Below, piece after piece: positions 51,384 to 60,673 of a stretch of DNA of 64,000 nucleotides; positions within the stretch are counted from its first letter, which is position 1, and every line of letters begins with the position of its first letter. Origin of the DNA: CAZWSX01 sp964636985 (GTDB lineage: Bacteria > Planctomycetota > Planctomycetia > Pirellulales > Pirellulaceae); NCBI GenBank assembly GCA_964636985.1, contig CAZWSX010000012.1, positions 1 through 64,000 of the forward strand, read 5' to 3'. The position numbers were made by a program, and so were the translations under genes. The notes under the pieces were generated by a model that saw only the letters and a list, made by a program, of their open reading frames with translations, was not told where the DNA came from and searched no databases.

Positions 51384-53063
51384 ATGGCCGACGAGGTTTT
51401 TCGACTCCTGCTTGTCGACGACGACCCGGCCATCCTGCGCCTGTATGGCGCGTTCCTCGCTAAGGATGGGTGGGAAGTCGAAACGGCGCGCGATGGTTCG
51501 GAAGCCCAGGGAATGATCGAGCGGCGTTGTCCACACGTTCTGATTACGGACTGGAACATGCCGGGAATGACCGGCATTGAACTGTGCCGATGGCTGCGGT
51601 CACAAACGCTGCCACATTACGTTTACGCCACGCTCTTTACCTCGCGTTCCAAACCGAACGACCTGGTGCAGGGATTGGAAGCGGGTGCGAACGACTTTAT
51701 CCGTAAGCCTGCCGATCGTTTGGAATTGCTTGCCCGAGCTCGAGCAGCGCGGCGCGTTGTCGAGTTGGAACAGAACTTGACGCAGCTTGCCAAGTGCGAT
51801 CCGCTCACCGGTCTGCAAAACCGCAAATCATTTCTCGAAAGCTTCCAGGTCGAGTGGTCGCTTTCGCAGCGTCATATCTTTCCGATCAGCTGCGTGATGC
51901 TCGATATCGACTATTTCAAGCGCATTAACGACACATTCGGCCACGCGGCCGGCGACCAGGCGATTCGGGCTGTGGCGGCCACGCTGCGAAAGTATTCCCG
52001 CAGCGGCGACGTGGTCTGTCGCTATGGGGGGGAAGAGTTCGCCGTATTGATGCCGGAGACCGACGAGAAGAGCGCCGTGATCTGGGCGACTCGGGTCAAA
52101 AAGGCCCTCTCAACGATCGAACTGGATACGGAAATTGGCAAGGTCCGCTTCACCGCGAGCTTTGGGGTTGCGGAACGGACGGTCGAGTTGGCGTCGCCCG
52201 ACCAACTAATCGACATGGCCGACCAGGCTTTGCTGGTTGCCAAAGGGGCGGGGCGCGACCGTGTGGTGAGCTTCCAGTCGATGAACGAGGTCGCCGCGGC
52301 CAAGGGGACCGATCGCGGCGCCGCCTCGGTCTTCAAGGGGCTCGAGGCCCGCCAGGTGATGACATCGCTGGTGGCTGGACTTAACGAAGACGACACCATT
52401 GGCTCCGCGTGCGACTTCTTCCTGCGATTCCGAATCAATTTCGCACCCGTCGTAGATACCGCCGGCCGGCTGAGCGGAGTGCTCAGCGAAAAAGACTTGA
52501 TGGCGCTGATGATCCACTCCGATTGGCACGTCAGACGCGTCCGCGAAGTGATGAAGTGCAACGTCGTCTTCTACGACGAAGGGACGCCCGCGCTTCAGAT
52601 CTACCAGTTCCTGTGCCGCGTGAGCTTGCCGGGGGTGATGATTGTTAGCGGCGGCTGCCCGACTGGCATCGTTAGCCGCACGGCGTTGATGCGGTGGTTC
52701 GCCAATACGGTTTCAGCCGGCCGGATTGCTCCCGATCCGTCCGAACCAGCGCAAACGCTGGTCGCACAAGAATCCCCTACGGGTGTGACAACGCCGCGGG
52801 ACGTGCTCGTTTCCACGGCGAAGATCCTTTCCGATGAAGCCAAGCGTTTGGTGCATCGACTGGAACACGACACGGACGAAACGGTTCCCACGGTGGTGGG
52901 CGCTTCGACGCGGATGCAAGAAGTGATTAACGACCTGCTGGCCTTCTCGCGATACGCCCAGGATATTCAAGCGGCCGAAGACGGGGGCGATACGCAGTTG
53001 GGAATTGCCGGTCTTCTCGCGGCCATGAATGTCCGGGACGTCTCCTGCTACGAAGCGGGCTAG
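51384..53063 (+). CDS. Response regulator with diguanylate cyclase (GGDEF) and CBS pair
   Basis: A 559-residue signalling protein in three parts. Residues about 8-125 are a receiver (acid pocket 'LLVDDDPAI', phospho-Asp in 'VLITDWNMPG', Thr in 'TLFTSRS', Lys in 'IRKPADR'). Residues about 140-305 are a GGDEF domain with GGEEF ('CRYGGEEFAVLMPETDE') and an upstream RxxD inhibitory site (RSGD), so it should make c-di-GMP and be product-inhibited. Residues about 325-445 are a CBS pair ('ARQVMTSLVAGLNEDDTIGS', 'VREVMKCNVVFYDEGTP'), which usually binds adenylates or c-di-nucleotides. The C-terminus is helical and unassigned. ATG 51384 chosen over TTG 51372. Confidence 0.92.
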   Translation: MADEVFRLLLVDDDPAILRLYGAFLAKDGWEVETARDGSEAQGMIERRCPHVLITDWNMPGMTGIELCRWLRSQTLPHYVYATLFTSRSKPNDLVQGLEAGANDFIRKPADRLELLARARAARRVVELEQNLTQLAKCDPLTGLQNRKSFLESFQVEWSLSQRHIFPISCVMLDIDYFKRINDTFGHAAGDQAIRAVAATLRKYSRSGDVVCRYGGEEFAVLMPETDEKSAVIWATRVKKALSTIELDTEIGKVRFTASFGVAERTVELASPDQLIDMADQALLVAKGAGRDRVVSFQSMNEVAAAKGTDRGAASVFKGLEARQVMTSLVAGLNEDDTIGSACDFFLRFRINFAPVVDTAGRLSGVLSEKDLMALMIHSDWHVRRVREVMKCNVVFYDEGTPALQIYQFLCRVSLPGVMIVSGGCPTGIVSRTALMRWFANTVSAGRIAPDPSEPAQTLVAQESPTGVTTPRDVLVSTAKILSDEAKRLVHRLEHDTDETVPTVVGASTRMQEVINDLLAFSRYAQDIQAAEDGGDTQLGIAGLLAAMNVRDVSCYEAG

Positions 53064-53110
53064 GCCAATTTCGGGCCGATCCCTTCTTTGACGCTGTCAC
53101 GCGTGGCTGA

Positions 53111-53140
53111 TTGTTCGCCGACCAAGGTCGCGACTACAAT
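53111..53140 (+). promoter_or_regulatory. Probable sigma-70 promoter of the VCBS gene
   Basis: TTGTTC (53111-53116) and TACAAT (53135-53140), spacer 18 nt. The leader to GTG 53225 would be about 75 nt. Confidence 0.4.
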
Positions 53141-53224
53141 CAAGGCCGTCCGGCCAGGCCAGATTCTCGACCCGCCCGGCGTCACTCCTGTTGTCGTCCC
53201 ACCTTCGTTTGCGGAGCCTCTCGC

Positions 53225-54439
53225 GTGAATGTTCGCTTAGTATGGTCGGCGGTTGCCGATCGAGTTCGATGGTTGTCTCCCGCGGTTTTGGCCGTGGCAA
53301 TGATGGCTCCTGCGGCCGATGCCAAGGAACCGGTGGTTCGGTTCAAGAAGACTCAGCTTGACACCGCTTTCCGTTCCGAAGGCGTGGCGGTGGCCGATAT
53401 CAATGGCGATGGCAAGAAGGACATCATCGCCGGCCAGGTGTGGTATGCCGCGCCCGATTGGAAGATGCACCCGATTGTCGATACCAAGGACGTGAAGGAG
53501 TTCGATCCTCGCGGCTATAGCAACTATTTTTGCACGTTTGCCGAGGACTTCGACGGCGACGGGCTCGTTGACGTGATGAACGTCGACTTCCCGGGAACGC
53601 CTACGTATTGGCACAAGAATCCAGGGGCCGAAGGTAAGCCCTGGGCACGCTACGTGGTCACGCCTGTCACGAACAATGAAAGTCCGCAGTTCCTCGACGT
53701 CGATGGTGACGGCAAACGTGACTTGCTGTGCGCCTTCGCCCCCACGAGCGAAGCATCGGACGGTCCCGATAAACAGATGGGCTACCTGACCCGCACCAGC
53801 GATCCGACGGCGCCGTGGAAGCTCAACCCGGTTTCGGAAAAAGGCTCGCCCGGCAGCAATCGTTACTCGCACGGCTTGGGGCTGGGGGACGTGAACGGTG
53901 ATAAGAAGCTCGATATTCTTTGTGACGCTGGCTGGTGGACGGCTCCCGCCGACACCGACGGCAAGCCTTGGAAGTTCACGGCGTACGGATTCGGCGCCGG
54001 CGCGAATTATCAGATCTTCGATTACGACGGCGACGGCGATAACGATGTGATCACCACCAGTCCACACGCGTTTGGGATTTGGTGGCACGAACAAACGGCG
54101 CCGGGTGAATTCAAACAGCACGAAATCGACAAATCGTTCTCGCAAACGCACGCCACCTGGCAAACCGACGTGAACGGTGACGGGCTGCCCGACTTGGTGA
54201 CCGGCAAGCGTTGGAAGGCCCACTTCACGGGCGATCCCGGCGGCGACGATCCGGCTGTTTTCTACTGGCTGGAACTGAAGCGGGAAAACGGCCGCCCCAC
54301 GTGGACCGCCAATCAATTCGACCACGATAGCGGCATCGGCACGCAATTCGAGATGGCCGACGTCAACGGCGACGGCCTGGTCGACGTGGTGGCGTCGAAC
54401 AAAAAGGGCGTGCACTACTTCCAGCAAGTGCGCGAGTAG
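53225..54439 (+). CDS. Secreted FG-GAP/VCBS repeat protein
   Basis: A 404-residue exported protein. Signal 'RWLSPAVLAVAMMAPAADA' is followed by a propeller with seven calcium-binding D-x-N/D-G-D-x-x-D loops: 'DINGDGKKDI', 'DFDGDGLVDV', 'DVDGDGKRDL', 'DVNGDKKLDI', 'DYDGDGDNDV', 'DVNGDGLPDL' and 'DVNGDGLVDV'. Such propellers bind surface ligands or display at the cell outside. GTG 53225 is chosen because of GGAG 8 nt upstream and because it begins the signal. A shared strong hairpin follows. Confidence 0.92.
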   Translation: MNVRLVWSAVADRVRWLSPAVLAVAMMAPAADAKEPVVRFKKTQLDTAFRSEGVAVADINGDGKKDIIAGQVWYAAPDWKMHPIVDTKDVKEFDPRGYSNYFCTFAEDFDGDGLVDVMNVDFPGTPTYWHKNPGAEGKPWARYVVTPVTNNESPQFLDVDGDGKRDLLCAFAPTSEASDGPDKQMGYLTRTSDPTAPWKLNPVSEKGSPGSNRYSHGLGLGDVNGDKKLDILCDAGWWTAPADTDGKPWKFTAYGFGAGANYQIFDYDGDGDNDVITTSPHAFGIWWHEQTAPGEFKQHEIDKSFSQTHATWQTDVNGDGLPDLVTGKRWKAHFTGDPGGDDPAVFYWLELKRENGRPTWTANQFDHDSGIGTQFEMADVNGDGLVDVVASNKKGVHYFQQVRE

Positions 54440-54470
54440 TACGCTTTTGGGGTCATGAGGGGTAGTTACA

Positions 54471-54497
54471 GAAGGGGAGCTTTGGCTCCCCTTCTTT
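54471..54497 (+). terminator. Intrinsic terminator between convergent genes
   Basis: GAAGGGGAGC (54471-54480) pairs with GCTCCCCTTC (54485-54494), 10 bp with TTTG loop, then TTT. Probably serves the VCBS gene and, from the other side, the thioredoxin-NHL gene. Confidence 0.8.
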
Positions 54498-54547
54498 CGT
54501 TTCCGCTGGGCCCGAAATGCAGATTGCGTGGCTGCCGGCGGACAGGA

Positions 54548-56374
54548 CTACTCGTCTTCGTCCTCGTCGTCGCCTTTGCCTGACTTGGCTTTGTTGGTCT
54601 GAGTCTTCCGCGACGACGATTTTTCCGGAGGTTTGAGCCCTTCGATCGTCAGTGTCGTGGTCGAGCCATCTTCGATGCTTACGACACGGATTGCATGGTT
54701 GTTCGTGTCGGCGAGGTAAATCTTCCCTTCGGCAATCGAGATGCCGCCGGGGTGATCGAATTCGGCAGGCGAGTCGCCTGAGCCTTCGTTGCCGGTCCCC
54801 GCGAGGGTCGTCGTTTCGCGCGACTTGACATCGATCACGCGGACCTTGTTGTTGTAGGTGTCGGCGACGTACACCTTGCCGTCAGCGTACGCGACTCCCA
54901 GGCAATGCTGGAACATGGCCTTGCCGGGTTTGCCGTCCTTGTCGCCGAACTTGAAAAGCCGGCCGCTGGGAAGGTCGGCCGTGCCAACGAGGGTTTCGAC
55001 GTCCTTTTTGGGGTCGAACGGCACCATGCGGACGGAGCTTCCTTCGCTATCGGCGACGTAGAGCCACTGGTCGTCCGCGGTGAGGCCGCTCGGCTGCGCA
55101 AACGACGCGCCCCCTTCTCGATACGGTCCGCGAGGCGGGTTCAATTTGCCATCGACAATGTCCTCGGCGCCGTTGCCGGCGTAGTGGGAGATCGACTTCT
55201 CGTCGAGCGGCATCTTCCAAATCAAGTGCGGCCCGGCCATCGCGATGTACAGGGCATCGTCGTGGACCCACAGGTCCCAAGGGCTGGCCATTTTGGTCTT
55301 CTTAGGATCGGCTGAAAACTTGCCCGGTCCGACTGCGCCCCTGGCCTTCATGCCGGGAAAACCGGCCGAGGCTTGCGTGCCGTCTCCGCAGACCGTGACC
55401 ACCTTGTTTTCCTTCAGGTTGATCTTCCGGAGGGCGTGGTTTTCGGTGTCGGCCACGTAGAGCCAGTCGCCGACGCGGGCCATCCCGTTGGGATGGTGGA
55501 ATTCGGCCGTGGCGTAGTCGCCGTCGGTAAGGCCGCGCGCTCCGGTGCCGATCGTATCGATCAGCTTCCCGTTGAAATCGGCGATGACGATCCGGTTGTG
55601 GTTCGTATCGGCGATGTAGAGGACCTTTTGATCGTTATCGGCGACGACCTTGCCCGGGAACCAGAGCGGGGAAGTCTCGGCCTTTTTGGCTTCCGCCTTA
55701 AAGGTCAACGGCGTTTCGTCGAGCGACTTGTTCTTGCGGTAGTAGGGAATCGCCTTGTCGAGGATTTCCTCGTATTCCTTGGCCTTGAATTCGCCGCCCC
55801 GGAGATGCACGGCATAGCCTTCGGGATCGATCAGGAGGGTGGTTGGCCAGCTGCTAACGCCGACCGTGTTCCACACGTCGTGTTCCGGGTCGTTGAGAAC
55901 GGGGTGGAGAATCTCTTCCCGGAGAACCGCCGACCGCACGTTGGCGATCCGCTTCTCGTTTTCGAATTTGGCGCAGTGGACGCCGATCACCACCAGTTGC
56001 TTGGGGTACTTTTCCTCGAGTTTTTCCAGCTCCGGCAGGATGTGTTGGCAGTTGATGCAGCAAAAGGTCCAGAAATCGAGGAGGACGAACTTGCCCTTGA
56101 GGTCCTTTTTGAGCGTCAGCGGCTCGCTGTTCACCCAATCGGCCGTTGGTTCCCAGATTTCTTCGCTAATGGGCAGGCGGCGGCGGAAGACCTCGTTGGC
56201 GTGCGCTTCCTGAGCGAAGCCCCGCGTCGGGCTCCCGACGACACCGGCTGCGGCCGCCATTCCCGCGAGGGTTGCCAAAGCCGATCGCCGGCCCATCGCC
56301 GAGGTGCTGATCAGGGAGGAAATCGAGAATTCGCCGGCCAGTCCTTGGCGATTTGTGGGCGAGGGGTCAGACAT
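54548..56374 (-). CDS. Tat-exported thioredoxin-like and NHL-repeat protein (NHLRC2-like)
   Basis: A 608-residue protein. A signal with 'MGRRSALATLAGMAAAAGVV' (Tat-like RR) precedes a thioredoxin-fold domain, with the redox pair in 'FWTFCCINCQHILPELEKL' (C-x-x-C), about 150 residues long and ending 'SSWPTTLLIDPEGYAV'. The rest is an NHL-type beta-propeller, for example 'VLYIADTNHNRIVIADFNGK', 'HHPNGMARVGDWLYVADTEN' and 'FDHPGGISIAEGKIYLADTN'. The arrangement matches human NHLRC2 and its bacterial kin. It probably acts in the periplasm on disulfides, with the propeller as a binding surface. ATG 56374 has GGAG 6 nt upstream. Confidence 0.9.
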   Translation of the reverse strand: MSDPSPTNRQGLAGEFSISSLISTSAMGRRSALATLAGMAAAAGVVGSPTRGFAQEAHANEVFRRRLPISEEIWEPTADWVNSEPLTLKKDLKGKFVLLDFWTFCCINCQHILPELEKLEEKYPKQLVVIGVHCAKFENEKRIANVRSAVLREEILHPVLNDPEHDVWNTVGVSSWPTTLLIDPEGYAVHLRGGEFKAKEYEEILDKAIPYYRKNKSLDETPLTFKAEAKKAETSPLWFPGKVVADNDQKVLYIADTNHNRIVIADFNGKLIDTIGTGARGLTDGDYATAEFHHPNGMARVGDWLYVADTENHALRKINLKENKVVTVCGDGTQASAGFPGMKARGAVGPGKFSADPKKTKMASPWDLWVHDDALYIAMAGPHLIWKMPLDEKSISHYAGNGAEDIVDGKLNPPRGPYREGGASFAQPSGLTADDQWLYVADSEGSSVRMVPFDPKKDVETLVGTADLPSGRLFKFGDKDGKPGKAMFQHCLGVAYADGKVYVADTYNNKVRVIDVKSRETTTLAGTGNEGSGDSPAEFDHPGGISIAEGKIYLADTNNHAIRVVSIEDGSTTTLTIEGLKPPEKSSSRKTQTNKAKSGKGDDEDEDE

Positions 56375-56572
56375 AGCAGCTCCTTTGGCATTTGATCGGC
56401 GAGCTGTTCCCAATGACAACGACATGCGAAGTTGCCTGCGAACCAAATCGCTTCCCAATCAACCGTCGAATCCAGGAAGTTTGACGCGCTTCGTGACATC
56501 GTCAAGGTTTCGAATAAACCACTGTCAATGTTATCCGACGATCCGAGGCGAGAAAACCATCGGACGCATCGC

Positions 56573-58855
56573 TTACGCCGTAAGTGGCTTTTCGGTTCGC
56601 CAACTTAAGAGAGGGCGAAAATAGTTGTCGCTCGATCCCAGTAACGGACCGGAGACCGAGATGGCGGCCGGAGAGGACCGCTTGTCCTCCAACCATTGGC
56701 CACCCACGACGCGGCAATGACGGGTCATGAAGTTGCGGACCAGTTCGGTCTTAACGGGCGATTCCGATTTCCAAAGGAGTCGGGGACGGGTTTCTTGGCC
56801 TGCTTTGTCGAGAGAGATTTCGATCAGGACCATTCGATCGGGAAAACCAACGAGAACGCGTTGGACATTGGTTGGCGACTTTTCCGGCGGATGACCCAGA
56901 GGCAACAGAATTGTTACGCGATCGTAAACGAACTGGATCTGCTCGCTCCCCCAAGCCAAATCGAGCAGGGCGCTCACCAGGGCCGGTTGGGCATCGAATG
57001 ACGGAGCACTGGGTACTATCGCTTGCGTATGCAGGTGGTCGCGCTTGGATTGAGCGAGGATTGTTTCCACCTTAGCGGCAGGCATCCTGAGGTAAATTGC
57101 TGCTTGCCGGACCAGATCGTCCGCTTCTTCGTTTTGCGGATGCGTTTGGGCCGTGAGAGTGGCCAGATCCTCGACGAACGGAGTCACAAGCAAGCCGTCG
57201 GGATCGAGGTCGGGCGGCTCAAAGACGTAGGGAGGTGTCGCTTGCAGCGCCTCGCGGACCAGCGACTGCTCGTCGGAACCCATGCCTTTCCACGTTTTGG
57301 ATTGCTCCATGCGGCCAATGGCTTCGTCCAACTCCAGCATGCGGCACGACAATAGAAAGGCGACGAGAGCGGTCGCGGCATCGCGTTTTTGCTGGTCGAT
57401 AGTTGCGGAGGTGGTGGCGCCCTCAAAATGAATCTTCACGACGAGGCGGGCCTCGACCCCCTTTTGCCACTTCGCGGTCGATTCTTTCGAACGGCCATGG
57501 ACGTAGTGGACGACGAACTTTTCGAGCCGCTCGGCGATCCCGCGAAGTTCGGTGACGGAGAGCCACGTCGCGGCCTGGTAGCGGGCTGGGTCGGCCGATT
57601 TTTTTGCCGCCAGGCAGCGAGTCAGAAAAATGCGGTCGTATTCGCTCCGCAGCGGCAAGCTGCCAATCTCCTTGAGCGCCTGCGACAAGCTATCGCGGGA
57701 CCATGGGAAGGCCGCAACCAGTTCTGTGAGCTCCGTTCCGTACACCCAGTATCGGTCGCGGTGGCGATAGTCGCCGCCGTAGAGCGTGGCGACCTCGGTA
57801 CCGATCGTTCGTACCAGGCTTTGCAGGATGACAAGTGCCTGACGGTTAATCAGGTGCTCGCCGATTGCCCGCGCGCCTTCGCGCCCGATGGCGCCCACAA
57901 ACCACCATGCGCCGAGCGTGAGGGGATGGGCTCCCATGGCGAGCCGACCGGCATAGTAAACGGCGTTGAAATAGGGGAAATAGGGTTCGGCTTGCTTGTA
58001 CGTGTTGTACGCCGAAACCCCTTGGCGGAGATATTGATAGAGGCTCGAAAAACTGCGGTCTTTAACTCCGATCGGCAACTCATCCAGCACGACCATGAGT
58101 TGCAGGCTGGCGCGATGTGTAGCTCTCAGGACGCGATCCAGGCTCGTCTCCAACAAAGGATTGGAAGCCGTGGGTTGGTAGATGCGAGCCGCTTGCGTTA
58201 CCAGCCGCAGGACGTCGTCGCGCATCAAATTCGGGTCGGGCTTTCCCTCGCGCGCGTAGTAGTTGGTGCGAATCCGTTCGAAAAGGGTCTTGGTTTCGTC
58301 TTCCAGCAGCTTTTCAAGTTGCTGGTCCTTGATCGCCAGTGCCGACATGGCGGCTGGCGACAATTGGCCGAACTCGTCGGACGGCGCCGGTTCGGCACCG
58401 TTTTTTCCCCCTGGCAGTTGGACCGGCGGCGGGAACTCCCAGAGTTGGTGAAAGACGTGAACCTGTTCCGAAAGGGATTGCTCCCGCGAGCGCAGCTGCT
58501 CGAGTTTATTGTCGAGCTGTTTGAGCACCGTTGATCGCAAGTCGGCGAGCGCTTGCTCATCCTTGGCGGCACGCTCGCGCTCTCGCTGCGCGGCCGCAAT
58601 TTCGTCGATTGCGGCGAGTTCGGCCGACGTGCGCTCGCGCCGAAACAGAAATACGGCGGCGAGGGCAGCTACCGTCGAAGCAATCAGGGGCCATCGCCAA
58701 AGACCGAGCGATTGCCAATTGGCGATCGTTGCCACGAGAACAATCAGCGCGGCTGCGGCCACCAGCGCCGCGGGCAAAATCGACCAGACCCACGCCGGCG
58801 CAACGGATGCCTTCGTAGGCGCGGCGGGAGCTGCGTCGGTCGAATCGGTTGCCAA
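56573..58855 (-). CDS. Large membrane-anchored protein of unknown function
   Basis: About 760 residues. Two hydrophobic helices near the start ('VWSILPAALVAAAALIVLVA' and 'WPLIASTVAALAAVFLFRRE') are followed by a Glu/Arg/Gln coiled coil, then a long globular cytoplasmic part with no recognised domain. Sections such as 'FNAVYYAGRLAMGAHPLTLG', 'GREGARAIGEHLINRQALVI' and 'VRFMTRH'-like ends gave no match. TTG 58855 is preferred because the frame further upstream overlaps the SMP-30 gene; an alternative start cannot be excluded. It lies 44 nt downstream of the SMP-30 gene on the same strand. Confidence 0.75.
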   Translation of the reverse strand: MATDSTDAAPAAPTKASVAPAWVWSILPAALVAAAALIVLVATIANWQSLGLWRWPLIASTVAALAAVFLFRRERTSAELAAIDEIAAAQRERERAAKDEQALADLRSTVLKQLDNKLEQLRSREQSLSEQVHVFHQLWEFPPPVQLPGGKNGAEPAPSDEFGQLSPAAMSALAIKDQQLEKLLEDETKTLFERIRTNYYAREGKPDPNLMRDDVLRLVTQAARIYQPTASNPLLETSLDRVLRATHRASLQLMVVLDELPIGVKDRSFSSLYQYLRQGVSAYNTYKQAEPYFPYFNAVYYAGRLAMGAHPLTLGAWWFVGAIGREGARAIGEHLINRQALVILQSLVRTIGTEVATLYGGDYRHRDRYWVYGTELTELVAAFPWSRDSLSQALKEIGSLPLRSEYDRIFLTRCLAAKKSADPARYQAATWLSVTELRGIAERLEKFVVHYVHGRSKESTAKWQKGVEARLVVKIHFEGATTSATIDQQKRDAATALVAFLLSCRMLELDEAIGRMEQSKTWKGMGSDEQSLVREALQATPPYVFEPPDLDPDGLLVTPFVEDLATLTAQTHPQNEEADDLVRQAAIYLRMPAAKVETILAQSKRDHLHTQAIVPSAPSFDAQPALVSALLDLAWGSEQIQFVYDRVTILLPLGHPPEKSPTNVQRVLVGFPDRMVLIEISLDKAGQETRPRLLWKSESPVKTELVRNFMTRHCRVVGGQWLEDKRSSPAAISVSGPLLGSSDNYFRPLLSWRTEKPLTA

Positions 58856-58899
58856 GGTGAACCGCCTTCTAGTTCGATCGTACGCTGAGTCAGCCCCAG

Positions 58900-59799
58900 C
58901 TACTTGCGGCCGCGCTGCCAGGCGAGGCCCGGCTTGTCGACGCGGAATTGTACCAGTCGCGTGTGTTCGACTTCGGTGACGTAGATCGTTTTTCCATCGG
59001 GACCGCCAAAGCAAAGATTGCTTGGCTGCTTTCCGAGCACGTCGATCTCTTTGAGTACCTCTCCTTGCGGCGAAAGTTTCACGACCGTCCCCTTACCGTA
59101 CCGCGTGACGTACAAGTTGCCATCCACATCACAGCGCATGCCGTCGAAACCGTGATCGTCAAATTGTTTGACCAGCTCTCGTTCACCGACCGCGCCGTTG
59201 GCTTTGATCGGGTACCTCCAAATGCCTCGCTGGACAGTTTCGTTCACGTAGAGATATTTCCCGTCGGGGCTGACTTCGATCCCGTTGGTTGTCCCGAGTT
59301 TTTCGCCTAACCGAGTTACCTTGCCGTCCTTGCTGATTCGCCACAGTTGGCCGGTGCCGTCGTTCCAATTGGGGTCGCTGGCGTAGAGATTTCCTTCCGC
59401 GTCGATGGCCACGTCGTTGGGTTGGTTCATGCGATCGTCGTGGCCGAAGACCTCGATCTTTTTGGTCGACATGTCGACGCGAAGCACGTTGTGCTTGGGA
59501 TAGTCGGCGATGTACATCCGGCCTTGCTGGTCGAAAACAATTCCGTTGCCGACGCTTCCCTCGGGCAACGTAAGAAAGACTTCGCCCTTTCCCTCTGGGC
59601 TCACTCGGCCGATAGTCCCTTGCTTGGAAAAGTTGACCGCGAAGATATCGCCGTTGGCGTTGCACTGCGGCCCTTCGATACCCGGCGTGAACTCGCCTGG
59701 CTTCGTGAGCGGCTTCGCGACAAAGAGTTCGTCTTCACCGAAGGCGAACGGCGCAAGTGTCGTCACAACAAGGAGCGCCAAAAGCCAAGGCCGCGACAT
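58900..59799 (-). CDS. Secreted SMP-30/gluconolactonase-like propeller protein
   Basis: A 299-residue exported protein with signal 'WLLALLVVTTLAPFAFG'. Propeller blades read 'EGPQCNANGDIFAVNFSKQG', 'GIVFDQQGRMYIADYPKHN', 'NDVAIDAEGNLYASDPNWND' and 'GMRCDVDGNLYVTRYGKG'. The metal-binding positions of SMP-30 lactonases, an E near the start and the N and D residues of the N-D-V and S-P-D-G motifs, are kept, so lactone hydrolysis is possible. Substrate unknown. Confidence 0.88.
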   Translation of the reverse strand: MSRPWLLALLVVTTLAPFAFGEDELFVAKPLTKPGEFTPGIEGPQCNANGDIFAVNFSKQGTIGRVSPEGKGEVFLTLPEGSVGNGIVFDQQGRMYIADYPKHNVLRVDMSTKKIEVFGHDDRMNQPNDVAIDAEGNLYASDPNWNDGTGQLWRISKDGKVTRLGEKLGTTNGIEVSPDGKYLYVNETVQRGIWRYPIKANGAVGERELVKQFDDHGFDGMRCDVDGNLYVTRYGKGTVVKLSPQGEVLKEIDVLGKQPSNLCFGGPDGKTIYVTEVEHTRLVQFRVDKPGLAWQRGRK

Positions 59800-59899
59800 G
59801 CAAGGGTCCTTTCCGATTTCGCAGTTTGTTCACTTACCTCACAGCATAGCCAGCGGCGTTTTGAATCGCTGGGACCAACGTTGGATTTTGCAGACGCAA

Positions 59900-59933
59900 T
59901 AAAAAAGCCCGCGACCCATTTGGTCGCAGGCTC
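59900..59933 (-). terminator. Intrinsic terminator of the ferredoxin gene
   Basis: On the minus strand GCCTGCGACC and GGTCGCGGGC form a 10-bp stem with one G-T pair and a 5-nt loop, then TTTTTT (59901-59906). It lies 57 nt after the ferredoxin stop. Confidence 0.8.
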
Positions 59934-59989
59934 TTAAATCTCGTGGCGCCGGATGGCGGCGAGAGTTGTGGAAATTGAGCCGCGGCAAA

Positions 59990-60271
59990 CTAGTTGCCGG
60001 CGAGAGGCTCTTTCTTCTCGGTGATGGTGGGCAGACCCGAGGCGGCCATTTCGGCGTTCAGTTCTTTGAACGGAGCCCATTCGGCCGGGAGGTTGTCTTC
60101 TTGGAAGATTGCTTCGACGGGGCATTCGGGAACGCAAGCTTCGCAGTCGATGCACTCATCGGGGTGAATGTAGACCATTTGTTCCCCTTCGTAGAAGCAC
60201 TCTACAGGGCAAACAACGACGCAGTCGGTGTACTTACAAGCGAAGCAGGGTTGAGCCACGATGTGGGCCAT
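59990..60271 (-). CDS. Two-cluster [Fe-S] ferredoxin (FdxA-like)
   Basis: A 93-residue cytoplasmic electron carrier. The first cluster motif is 'CFACKYTDCVVVCP', with the extra residues typical of 7Fe or 8Fe ferredoxins, and the second 'CIDCEACVPECP' gives a full C-x2-C-x2-C-x3-CP set. The tail 'PAEWAPFKELNAEMA' is standard for FdxA-type proteins. AGGAG lies 7 nt before the ATG. Reduction partner unknown. Confidence 0.94.
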   Translation of the reverse strand: MAHIVAQPCFACKYTDCVVVCPVECFYEGEQMVYIHPDECIDCEACVPECPVEAIFQEDNLPAEWAPFKELNAEMAASGLPTITEKKEPLAGN

Positions 60272-60673
60272 GGAGCCACTCCTCAGAAAAAATGCGCTAT
60301 TTCAAAGTTGTATCAGGGTCCCCGCAACAAAAATTCTCACAAGAGAAACCTTGTCGATGAGGGGTTTTATCCAAACGAGCTGTACTTTTCCACTCAGTTC
60401 GAGCGGCGACTTTTTCAAAAAGGCGAGGTGTGCGGTGTAAGACCAAACCTTTCGCTGCATTGTTCCCATTCCATCGGCTGTCGCCAACGGGTGGCGGATG
60501 GTTTTTCGGGTGAAATCGAGGCGAATTTTACGGGTTTTTACCCGTGACACTTAGGACCTTTCATTGCTGAAATCTGGTCTCAAAAGGGGGGCGAACTCTC
60601 CGCTGTTTCGTCTCAAATGCGGAACTTCGCAGCGAAATTGGAGTTTGGCTCTAAAGGGGCCAGGATGGAGAGG
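60272..60673. other. Gene-poor interval with a short hairpin
   Basis: 402 nt. A short minus-strand frame at 60302-60550 has no convincing protein character. ACGGGT-TTTT-ACCCGT at 60532-60547 is a perfect 6-bp hairpin of unknown role. Confidence 0.45.

Noticed and set aside
56375..56572. Possible promoter or small RNA between thioredoxin-NHL and the membrane protein gene
   Set aside because: Only weak boxes; no hairpin with T-run and no conserved motif.
60302..60550. 82-residue minus-strand frame
   Set aside because: No RBS, no hydrophobic or domain pattern; sits in an intergenic stretch that should hold promoters.
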